From Eumeta japonica (Eukaryota > Arthropoda > Insecta > Lepidoptera > Psychidae): DNA of 64,000 bases. Of this stretch, positions 12,480-21,992 are shown in pieces (position 1 is the first letter of the stretch; every line of letters starts with the position of its first letter). The stretch is taken from contig BGZK01000738.1 in the NCBI GenBank assembly GCA_005406025.1, positions 186,001-250,000 on the forward strand, written 5' to 3'. The translations under genes were made by a program, and so were the position numbers. Under the pieces are notes generated by a model. It saw nothing but the letters and a program-made list of their open reading frames with translations, made no database searches and was not told the origin of the DNA.

Positions 12480-13985
12480 TTTTTTTTTGAGATAAGTTGG
12501 AGAATTTCTATTCAATCAATTTTTGACTCATTACAAATATTTTTTGTACTTAAAAAATCACTTCAAGTGCTGCCAAAGAATAAAAACGAACTACGCGTTC
12601 AAAAGATACTAAATAATTTGAAAATTTTCAAAAAAAACCTTCTTTTTTAAGGGAACTGGGAAAATTTCTATCCAATTGATTTTTGTGCCTTAAATTTATT
12701 TGTTAAATAAAATATTTTTTTTTGTTAAAAAAATTGCGTTACATGTCTACAAGTAAATAAAAATAGAACGACTAGTTCGCAAGATATTGCAATTTGAGAA
12801 TTTTCAAAAAGAATCATTTTTTTCAAAGATAATTTGGAAAATTCCATCCAATCAATTTTTGACCCACTACAAAAAAAATTGTATTCGAGAAATTGCGTCG
12901 AATTTCACCCAGTGAACGAAAATCGAAAAATGCGTTTAAAAGATATTGCAGTTTAGAAATTTCCAAAATTAACGTATTTTTAAGATAAATTTGAGAATTT
13001 CCATCCAATTGATTTTTGTCCCTCTATAAAATATTTTGAGCAAAAAAAAATGCGTCAAATACATTATCAAATAAACAAAAGTTGAATGATGTATTCAAAA
13101 GATATTGCATTTTGAATTTTCCAAAAAATTTTTTTTTGAACATCACTTCGTGGATTTCCAACCAATCGCTTATTGATTCTATATAACATCTGTCGTGTTT
13201 AAAAACTGCGTTAAATTCCCATAAAAAAAATATAACGAAACGTTCAATATCTTGTACAGTTTTAAAATTTCCAAAAAATTTTTTTTTAGATAGCTTCAAA
13301 AACTTTTTAACCATTCGATTTTTGACTCCATAACATACTGTTTAAATATTTCTCAAGCTACTCTAACAATAAGTTTCACAATCTTGCTGGCCCTTCTGCT
13401 CAGAAAGTAACGACGATGGTTGCAAGTTTCATCAAAATCGGTCGATTTGATTTAGAAATATCGTCAAGGAAATATTCGCAAAAAAAGATTTTTTCAAAAT
13501 AATATGTAAAGTTCTTGTGTTTAGTATCGATCAACTTTCTTTGCTAAAAACTGGGTCAAATACCGCGAAGCAAATCAAAATCGAACAACGCGTTCAATAG
13601 ATATCGTAGCTAAAAAGTAAAAAAAATAGTTTTTCACTTAAGTAAATCTAAATATTTGAACTCGAAGAGCTAAAAATGTATTAAAATTGTATTTTTGAAC
13701 TCGAAGTGTTTGAAAAAGCACTAAATCTATGTTTTGCACTCAAACTCAATATTTTACTGTAAGGTATATTTTTGATGACTTTAAGCTTGAAAGTTGCGAA
13801 AAGTTTCATTAGCGCATTATAAGGTCAAAACAGGTCAACTGTTTTGTCGGGTTTTTGAGCTCTAAAAATTAAAAGATAAGATCTCAAGCTAAAATATAAC
13901 TGATTGTATTTTTGAAGGTAGAAGCTTAAAGTCATCAATAAATATCATAACCTGAAATTTTAGGGATGGCCTGTAGGTCAACAGT
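12480..13985 (+). repeat. Degenerate ~158-bp tandem repeat block
   Basis: From 12480 to 13640 a module recurs about every 155-175 bases: a gataa-tttggagaatttcc start, 'atccaatcgatttttgac', 'aattgcgtcaaata', 'aaaatcgaacgacgcgttc', 'aaaagatattgcag', then a run of A. Copies begin near 12485, 12645, 12820, 12975, 13135, 13290 (partial) and 13485. From 13640 the block turns into a tail with ctgaaattttagggatggcc and tgtaggtcaacagttttcc at about 13950-13990. Related modules occur at 15.4-16.0 kb on the same strand and at 43.7-44.6, 56.9-57.1 and 58.0-58.6 kb on the other strand, so this is a dispersed, internally repetitive element. No coding frame was recognised. Confidence 0.75.
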
Positions 13986-15355
13986 TTTCCAATATTTTTT
14001 TTAATAAGAGGAAATACAAATAAACAGAACTAATAATCATTAAAATGATGATTGAGAATTAAGTGCATCATGAAACGAATATTTTTCACAAAATTTAATA
14101 CAAATAACTTATACATACATTATTTCTATCAGAGCTTACAGATTTATATAAATGGCACGTTCATTTATTTATATAAATCTGTAAGCTCCTTGAAATTTTA
14201 ACCTGACCTAAAGTGAAGCTTTTGAGGGATTATTATTTTCCTGTTTCATCAATACATGAGTAGCCGATATCTACCTTACTAATACAGCATAACAACCTGA
14301 ATTGTCTGTTTTTTTTCCTTTGTTATATAACACTAGTAATCATTTTGAAAACTAGCACTACTTTGTGAGAGCTCTCAAGATTTTTTAAACGTGAGCGCAC
14401 GTAAATAATGTAGGTGCAAAAATGCTATCACGATGTGCTTGAGTGTGCTAAGCATCTACAGCGCTTGGGACATGTTTATAGATGCTCATGTGGACGGCTT
14501 CTCTGCCATGCACCCCAGGGCCCCAAAATCTCCAAACTTGATCACTGTTGTATAACGCATTTGACTGCATCTACAATTTATTTTAATTTGTTACACGGTT
14601 ATTAATTAATATCGTAATATAATAATAGTGAACAATGTAGAAGTAAACATATCAATATTAACTCTAGTTTCTTAACACATGGCGTTAGTAACAGTGTAGT
14701 ATACAAACATCACACATCGATGTGTCTAATCAATTCTATAATTTCTAGTAGATAGTGTTAGTAATATTCTAGTTGATAATCTATTAGACATTGTTGTTTT
14801 GTATTTTTTTTTTATAGTCGTTCATTAAATGACATTAATGATAGATGACAAATATAGATATGAATTTAAATTATTGTGTAAATTCCAAATCTTGAGATGC
14901 GATAGTTTTTTCATAAAGTATACCACAAGAATGTACGGATTATGGAATAGTTTTATTATTAATAATAATTATTTATTTACTCCACAAAAGTACAATATTG
15001 TGGAGTCTGGTGCCTGAAATAGGCACAAATACCTGTGTTGCAGGTCACCAGGCTCCCCAACGCAATTTGCAAAGTATGCGTGAATATATGCGGTGTATGT
15101 TTATGTGGGTACGGACAAGGGCGTGCGCACGAACGTGTATGGGCGCGCGCGGGTATGTGTCTGTGTTGTGTATGATGTCACATCGATAAGCACAACTGAT
15201 TTGATTGTTAACCGTTTCTTACTGATTATAATAATCATTTTATACTAATAGTAGAGATTCTGTATCCTCATAACTAAATTGCTTCAGAAACAAAGTGACT
15301 TTCTTCATGCATTCACAATAAGAGAGAGAAAACATATCAATACTGTTTACAACTT
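13986..15355. other. AT-rich stretch with one strong hairpin
   Basis: No gene recognised. A perfect 22-bp hairpin lies at 14132-14188, and a moderately GC-rich part at 14410-14540 and 15000-15180 shows only short frames. Confidence 0.5.
14132..14188. repeat. Perfect 22-bp hairpin
   Basis: Arm 14132-14153 is the exact reverse complement of 14167-14188; loop of 13 bases. Too short to carry a gene; could be a tiny foldback element or a fold-back copying scar. Confidence 0.92.
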
Positions 15356-15358
15356 TAA

Positions 15359-16000
15359 CTTCCCGTTAAGAAAATTGAAAATTTTATAAAATTTTCGGGA
15401 AGTTATTGGTTTCACCCCATTTTGCAAAAATCGAGTTCTCATCAGATCTCGACGTTCTGAGCGTCTAGGAAGCTTCCCTGATCATCCCTGAGATGATGTC
15501 CGTATTTCTGTGTGGATGTGTGCGTGTGTGTATGTGTGTATGTATGTAAACCTCTTATAACTTTTAAATGGCTTGACCGAATCGAGCCCACTAAACGGCG
15601 TGCCAAAGAGTTTCATTAAACTTAGATGTCCTGGAAGTTGGGGTCGATTTGGACCGGTAGATTTTGAGAAATTTTCAAAAAACTAAGAAAATATTTTTTT
15701 TTTAATGTGGTTTTTTCAAAATAACTTTAAAATGGTTTAACCGATCAATCCCAAAATCTAATTAGCTCTTAACCTATTAAAACACGTCGATTGCCGCAAA
15801 TTGATTCAAAATCGGTTAATTCGTTTACGAGAAATCGTTGTCGAAATAAATCGAAACAAACCGTTTTTTTAAACAAAAAATCGCGTCAAATCCCGTATAT
15901 TTTCGAGGGTTTTGAACTCGAAAATAGCGGGAAGTTTCAGGGTTGGCCTACAGGGTTAACCTATTTTTGTTGTAGAGGAAAAGTTCCAAAAACAGATAAA
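15359..16000 (+). repeat. Dispersed repeat related to the 12.5-kb block
   Basis: Starts with a short foldback (aacttcccg at 15358, cgggaagtt at 15398). It continues with phrases shared with the 12.5-kb block: attttgagaaattttcaaaa, aaaatcgcgtcaaat (about 15885), gggaagtttcagggttggcc (about 15930) and acagggttaaccta. A (TG)-rich patch is at 15515-15545. No open coding frame of note. Same family and strand as 12480-13985. Confidence 0.6.
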
Positions 16001-16784
16001 AGTCTTCAGCTAAGGAGGTCGATACATACGAAGTAGGGCGAAGGTTTTTTCGTTTATTAAGAGATACAATAGTGTTATGATCTATATTGGAGTGTTGTTT
16101 CAATACGATATATAAAATAAATAATTACCTAGTCGTTAAAACATTAGTCATTTGATAGAGTTTCGTCCTAAGATACCTATAAGGAAGGGAGTTCCTAACC
16201 TTTAGAATTTAACTTTGGGCGTATTCGAGTTTAATAAGGTTGATTTTGTGTTCACCTCCCCAAATGGTGATGCAGTAGACAACGAATGACCGACACAGTC
16301 AGTGAGAAATACACAGATTTGAGTATAACTGGAGAAACTGTGCCACGTAAGGTTTGTAAGACAAATATCAATTTCTGGATTCTAGTAGTGAGTAATTCAA
16401 TTTGAGGTTTAAATGTCAGATTTCTGTCAATTATAACGCCAAGGTATTTGTGGCTTATAAGATCGGACAAGAACAATCAACAATTTCACCACAACGAGAG
16501 TGTGCTATTAAGTCGAACGGGGAAAAAGTCAGTCTTGTATTGTTTCTCATAGTGAATATCATGTATTGCGTCTTATCGGTGTTAAGTGTGAGAACATTGT
16601 GTTGTAGCCATTTAATGGAGATGTTTAATCCATTTTGTGCTGAAGAATAAACGTCAGGCCAAGTTTTTTCACTAGACACTAGTTCCGTATTTTCAGCAAA
16701 AACATCTTGATCTTAAGAGTATTGTCTTCCACTTCTTGTCCACTTCTCTTAATTTCTAATATATTAACTTTCTTAATTTAAAAA

Positions 16785-17022
16785 AAAGCCTTTGATACAC
16801 TCCCGATTCACTTACTCCTTAGAAAACTGAAACACTTTGGTAATAGGAGACATGCAGCTAAAATTATTTAAAGACTGCCTGAGTCAACGTACTCAATGTG
16901 TCAAAATCAATAATTGGCAAAGTGCTTCCCATAACCTACGGTGTTCCTCAAGGGAACATTATCAGATCACCATCACCACATTATCACAACCCACCACTTC
17001 TCATCTACATTAATGACCTCTG
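16785..17022 (+). pseudogene. Inverted RT core segment of the CR1/jockey fossil
   Basis: This segment reads in the opposite direction to the rest of the element around it. On the top strand it gives KKAFDTLPIHLLLRKLKHFG (RT motif A with its catalytic Asp). After a frameshift it gives KLFKDCLSQRTQCVKINNW, then PITYGVPQG (motif B) and LIYINDLC. These are exactly the RT blocks missing between the reverse-strand pieces at 17023-17250 and 16250-16725. The YADD-containing motif C resumes on the reverse strand near 16700 as a degenerate FAENTEL. An in-place inversion of about 240 bp is the simplest reading. Confidence 0.8.
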
Positions 17023-17075
17023 CTAATTACGCCTTCGAAATATTTTAATATTAAAATATTTCGTAGGCGTAATTA
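17022..17075. repeat. Palindrome at the inversion junction
   Basis: Arms 17022-17047 (taattacgccttcgaaatat...) and 17049-17075 (...atatttcgtaggcgtaatta) pair almost completely with essentially no loop. The palindrome sits exactly where the strand of the RT fossil switches. Confidence 0.88.
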
Positions 17076-18045
17076 GCCTAATTTTTACTTCAAAGTCTGT
17101 GAGTTTGTTAATAGTATCAGATGTAGATCTGCCATTTCGGAAAACATATTGTAAAGGAGAGATTATTTTTTTTTTATAATTGATTAATCTTTTGTTAATA
17201 ATCCGTTCCAAGATTTTTAAAAATGCGGGTAATACAGAAATGGGCATGTAATTATTTACAGAACTTTTGTCTCTACTTTTATGAATAGGATGAATTATAG
17301 ATTTTTTTTAAGTTATCAGGAAAGACTCCATTCGGAAAGGACATGTTAAATAAATAATTCATATGTGGGACAAGGATATTCTTATGTTCTATCAAGAAGT
17401 TTGTTGATATATTATCCCAACCGAAAGCGCAATCAGGTTTAAGGCTAAGCATGATTGCTTCAATTTTTTCTATGTTCGCTGGAGAGTTGAACAAATTCAG
17501 AGCCTTCCTCGCCGTATCCCCTGAACTAAATTCATCTTCGGATGCTAAAGAGTGACCCGCATTTGCAAAATACTCATTAATATCATTTATCATTTGATTG
17601 GAAAATGCTGAATTTTTGGACTTACATCTATTTGTTACGTTATTGACAGCCTCCCATAAGGCCTTATTTTCCGTACTCGCTTCCTTAATTTCATTTGATT
17701 TATATGCTTGTTTTACTTTTTTGAGAATTTTATTGCAAAAGTTTCTATATCTGCAGTAAATACGATTTAAATCCTCATTATGAGGCAATCGCTTAGTTCT
17801 TTTGTGTAAATCATCCCTATTCCTTATACAGCGAAGGAAACCCGGTTATCCATGGTTTAAAATTGGTTTTCATTTGGAGTTGATGGTTGTGGTATTGGTG
17901 TTAATTGCTTGTTAAATTAGGAAAATAAAAATCGAGGTCGCAATATTAACGTTCGATTCATTGTAAATTATACTAAAATCGATATTGTCGATATCAGCTA
18001 TCAGTCCCTCTTGAGTTGATTCTAGATATTGTTCGATTAATAAAT

Positions 18046-18087
18046 TATTATCATTAATAATAAGTAAATAATGTGATAGTTATGATA

Positions 18088-18143
<56 letters not shown>

Positions 18144-18540
18144 TATCATAACATAATATTATATATATATGTATGTATGTATGTGTGTATATACATATAT
18201 AATATATACAGATAGATACCATTCTATTAATTATTCGATGGATCCATTGATCGATCAAATAATCAATCAATAAAACAATCATACAATCGATCAATCGATT
18301 AAACGATCAATTTATTAAACGAATCATCAATCGATCGATAAATCTAATAATCAATCAATAATTCAATTAGATTATAAGATTAATAGATTTGTATATTGGT
18401 AGATTGATAGATTAAAATATTGGCTGTTTTATATCAGTAGCTCGGTAGATTGGTAGATTAATAAATTAAAAGATTATTAGATTGATAGATTAGTAGATTG
18501 TAAGATTGAAAGATTAGAAGATTGAAAAATTAAAAGATTA
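18046..18540. repeat. Microsatellite and minisatellite cluster
   Basis: Contains a long TA array (18091-18138), an ATATGTATG-type patch (18160-18200), and from about 18240 to 18540 a loose array of GATTGATAGATT/AATCAATCGATC-type units of about 10-12 bases. Confidence 0.88.
18079..18152. repeat. 74-bp perfect palindrome around (TA)n
   Basis: gttatgatagtgtgta at 18079-18094 is followed by TA dinucleotides and then the exact reverse complement tacacactatcataac ending at 18152. The whole is one self-complementary sequence with a TA core. Confidence 0.93.
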
Positions 18541-18569
18541 CAAAAAATACAGACTTGAAATAGTAGCTT

Positions 18570-18765
18570 CCTCTTTCGCGTTTGTTCCGCTGAATAAGAT
18601 TTCTGGTGTCCCGCTCCTCTCTCCATGAGATATCCTATTCCTACCCACAAGAGGCCGGCAACGCGTAGGTGACTCGTCTGATATTACAAGAGTCCATGGG
18701 GGGGATGATCTACTCTCTGGTGGATCACATGCTCAATTGTCTCTTGAAAATGTTGTGGAAAATTA
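18570..18765 (+). mobile_element. SINE-like lepidopteran repeat
   Basis: Has the recognisable block gaggccggcaacgcgtaggtg (about 18650), then a variable step and gagtccatgggggggatgat, and ends with a worn ggtggatcacatgctcaatt. This is the same repeat as at 31200-31412 and 45640-45960. The 5' part seen in those copies is absent here, so this copy is truncated. Confidence 0.65.
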
Positions 18766-19039
18766 GAACAACAGACTTATATGGCATCTTTCGGGAATAA
18801 TTTTGGAGCATATGTACTTCAAACTGTGTTATATCAGCGCATCCTCTGCTGAAAATATATTGACCAGATTTTCGTAATGCACCAAAAGAAGTTTATCACC
18901 AAAAAATTAATCTAAATTCCACATTTGCGTTGTGACACAATAAGTTCCATACAAAATTCTTATATTTATCAAAAAAACAGTTATGAGATATCGAAGACAT
19001 CGAAGATATCGAAGTCACTTATTGCCAATTTTCGTAAGG

Positions 19040-19270
19040 CTTGTATTTTTTTATAAATGCTCCCGCCTTTTAGTTAGTCAGAGACATATATAGAGACTAC
19101 GACTCTTTGTTTGGTATCAACTTTACACACCTCTACTGATTCACTGACTTTATTCAATTTTTTAATTCAAGCTCGTCGGTGTCGAGTGCCCAAAATTTGA
19201 CCTATCTTTAAAATGCTACTGATTTCGCTTGTATAAAACATTTTAGGATGTCTCTAATCCAAAGTTTAAT
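19040..19270 (-). mobile_element. Probable RTE-type 3' fragment
   Basis: Contains gtcagagacatatatagagactacg and a later caagctcgtcggtgtcgagtgcc, in the order and spacing seen at the 3' ends of the RTE-type copies at 44.7 kb. No coding blocks survive, so the call is tentative. Confidence 0.4.
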
Positions 19271-19289
19271 AGCAACGGAAAATTATATT

Positions 19290-19610
19290 AAGCGATTTAT
19301 GTAGGGAAATTTACCGATACGAAAGTTTGGTATCTCCTTCTGCCATTTTCATTCCACGGACTTGGCTCCTTGGGAATCTCCTGTCCCTCCCTAGCACTGC
19401 AGGGTGCTTTTGACGTTGCGAGGGTTATCCAAAAAGAGTCAGTCACACATCCTCGACAACAAAGGTGCCATAGCTCGCGTACGGTGCTTTGATTAATGTC
19501 GGCGTGGCACGTCCGCGCGCATCGCACAGAGGGGCGAAGGAAGTTTAGCGATGCAAGCGTTATCAAAGATGAATAATTATGGTTGAACCCTAAATATACA
19601 TCGGCTGGGC
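19290..19610. promoter_or_regulatory. GC-enriched block with two TCF-like sites
   Basis: Unique-looking sequence of balanced composition inside AT-rich DNA, CpG-rich at 19490-19540. It holds CTTTGATT at 19487-19494 and, 68 bases on and in opposite orientation, ATCAAAGAT at 19562-19570; both match the TCF/pangolin core. The reverse strand is open for 89 codons but shows no recognisable domain. Candidate enhancer; inference. Confidence 0.4.
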
Positions 19611-20155
19611 CGAGTGGCGTTTGTATTTACGCAACATACACCCTTTGTTGGCCTACATCGTAAAACAGTTTTAGACACTCTACACCTCTTTTTCATCATT
19701 ATCGTCATGACAAAAGTTATGAAACTTTTCTTTGACGTTACTTTTTACAATATTTATTGAAAATGTTCACTATTTGAACTACATTTTTCATCTATTGAAC
19801 TACACATCGCTATTAATTAACACATATTTTTTAATTTATATATAGTCCCATTGTTTGTTTCCATTTAAAGCACTTGATTTCTGTCATCTCGATAAGGCGT
19901 AATGAAATTCAGAGGTACTTTAATGAGGATAACACAAAACTCTACTCCCTTTTCTTGCCCAATTTTAACGAAATACCTCCAAATGATTTTTCATTTAGTG
20001 ACTCTTCTTAATTATTTTAATTATGTCATTCACACACATCTCGAAAACCTAAAATATTATTTCATTTCGCACCCACCCTAACCCGTCCTTGATCGACACC
20101 GGCGCCGACACTTGCATATCACTAAAAACGTAATATAAATATATGTCGCATTTAT
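19611..20155. other. AT-rich non-coding stretch
   Basis: I see nothing in it. Confidence 0.55.
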
Positions 20156-20460
20156 TATTTACATGCGAATCGATTCAAATCCTATCGCACACCCGACCCG
20201 CGGGAGATGGAAGCAAAACATCGGATATGATGGATTGAGGCGGCGACGAGCGCCGCGATTACATTTGGCGAAACGCGATACATGCGCGGGTGCATTAGCG
20301 GGCGCGCTGACTCACCGCCCGCCCCCCGCCGCGCCCGCGGCGCGCCGCTCGCCGCCGGTTCAATTTCAATGGTGTGCGATTGAATCAACGTATATTCCGT
20401 AATGCGATATGCCGATTTGTTGAGCACTTGATCGCCGACGGCTCCGAAAGCAGGTTTAGG
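20156..20460. promoter_or_regulatory. CpG-rich island, candidate cis-element
   Basis: One of the strongest CpG-dense blocks of the window, with a core of about 110 bases at 20280-20370 that is nearly all G and C. Flanks carry regular motifs such as cgattcaaatc and caatttcaatgg. Both strands are open for about 80 codons, which reflects the lack of AT-rich stop codons rather than coding. Candidate regulatory element. Confidence 0.4.
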
Positions 20461-21373
20461 ATGTACATACTTTTGTAAATGAATAAAGGGATTTTTCCCA
20501 ATTGTCCTCGTTACAAATAGGCAACTATTTAGGTATAAGAAAAAATTCTGTAGGGAAGTCTCAAGTTGAAGCTAAACTGCTGTCACAATGCTTTTCCGAT
20601 AAAATCGTTCAGGAACGATCTCTAAAGCGGAAAGAAAAATTTATTATCCACAAACTTCATTTCTGTATGAGTAAAAATATTAGAATATGTACAACAAGTA
20701 TGCTTTAGGTATATTACTTAATGATTTTTAAGCCTCTTTACGAAACAGCATAAGTCATGAAATGTAGACACACATTGTTGAAGGGCTTCGTTTTGTAGTT
20801 ACATTATTCGAGTCCCCTCTTAAAATTTAAAACGGGACTACTATGGGATTTAAATAAAAAGCTGAAATATGTCGTTCTGGTTAACGACGCATACCATAGA
20901 AACTTAAAATGCAAAATTGAAACCCCAATTTATATTTAACATAATTGAATGACAAAAAAAATCGATTTATTACATAAACGATTTCAAAACGTTAAATTTA
21001 TGTATAAAAAGGAACCAAATTAGTGTGATTTTATTTTTTTACAAGGTGACGCGAAATATTACACGACAAGAAGCTTTTAATAAACAAACACTGACTTGTT
21101 ATATTTAATTATAAAAGTTGATTGAATGTTCTGAAGACAATAAATTTAATTTATTTTTTAAGCCTAAGGCATTTGCTCATCCGTCAGTCTGTCTGTCCGT
21201 TTGCCTTACCTTGAAAAACTATACTTTCAACTATAAATAGGTAGATCAAATTTTCACAGAATATGTGTTGTTTAAAAGGATAACCTAAAAAAATTAAAAA
21301 TAAACTAAAACTAAAAGTAAAGGAAGACTCGCATACAGCAAACGTTTTTTTAAAACATTTTTTATTTTTACTC
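20461..21373. other. AT-rich non-coding stretch
   Basis: No gene recognised. Around 21180-21210 a gtcagtctgtctgtccg tract is of the kind found in several dispersed lepidopteran repeats. Confidence 0.45.
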
Positions 21374-21767
21374 TGTTGCGTCGCCGTAGAGTGAAGACCT
21401 CGTAAGTACTAAAAATGCAACTTTTCAGGAGGGAAAAAAAACCGCACCCTGTTAAATTTTTATACCAAGCGTAATTTTTTTTTTGTTTTTTTATCTAATA
21501 AAATAAATTACATTTCCTTATTCTACAATAAAAGTTTTAGTATAATAGTCCAAAGGTTATGAAATTTTAAACGGGATTCGTGTTTATTTTTTAGTTCATG
21601 CGTATTTACGAGGTTCTCATAATACGTCGTAGATGGCGCTACTTTAGTCGAATATTTTTTTGGATGAATTCAGCACGTGCGTTACGAGGTTTTCTATCCA
21701 GAAACGTAATAAAAAAAAATATGACGAAATTGTACTTACGAGGTCTTCACTCTACGGCGACGTGTTG
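21374..21767. mobile_element. 384-bp MITE with 31-bp perfect TIRs
   Basis: Terminal repeats 21379-21409 (starting cgtcgccgtagagtgaagac) and 21732-21762 are exact reverse complements over 31 bases. The direct repeat tgttg flanks both ends (21374-21378 and 21763-21767), giving a 5-bp target duplication. The inside has no coding capacity. Near the right end the motif (t)tacgaggt(t/c)(c/t)tc occurs three times (about 21606, 21683 and within the TIR), like subterminal transposase-binding repeats. The superfamily is not clear from the TIR sequence. Confidence 0.85.
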
Positions 21768-21946
21768 TAAGAACGATCATGCATAGAAGGTTCAAGCTGA
21801 ATGTAATTACAGTCAGAGTTTTGAATAAGGACAACAAATAATAAAAATCAATGAACTGTTCGTTGAGCTCGCACTAAGAATTTCGAAGCGAATTAGAAAA
21901 AAGAAAACCTTTTTCGTGAATACATAATACAAATATATTGGACGGT

Positions 21947-21992
21947 GCTACGGAATCCTTGGTGCGCGACATCGACTCGCAGTTGGCCTATT
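21947..21992 (-). mobile_element. Fragment of lepidopteran dispersed repeat
   Basis: ctacggaatccttggtgcgcg...ctcgcagttggcc is the reverse complement of the phrase 'ggccaagtgcgagtcgg...ggttccgta' seen on the top strand at 42386. It marks one end of an element whose rest I cannot delimit. Confidence 0.6.

Larger units (their letters stand above)
16090..18045 (-). mobile_element. CR1/jockey-type non-LTR retrotransposon fossil
   Basis: Reverse-strand reading from 18045 downwards follows the usual order of a CR1/jockey-type pol protein. The pieces are an endonuclease-RT linker (FLRCIRNRDDLHKR near 17830, then YRNFCNKILKKVKQAYKS), an RT start (PDCAFGWDNIS near 17425), 'PISVLPAFLKILERIINKRL' near 17200 and 'LQYVFRNGRSTSDT' near 17120. 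After an inverted middle segment come the RT C-terminus (WLQHNVLTLNTDKTQYMIF near 16590, 'SHKYLGVIIDRNLTF' near 16450) and a 3' domain to about 16140. It has many stops and frameshifts. The endonuclease domain and the 5' end are missing. No target duplication found. Confidence 0.85.

Noticed and set aside
18037..18294. 85-codon Ile/Tyr-rich frame
   Set aside because: Translation of TA and TATG microsatellites.
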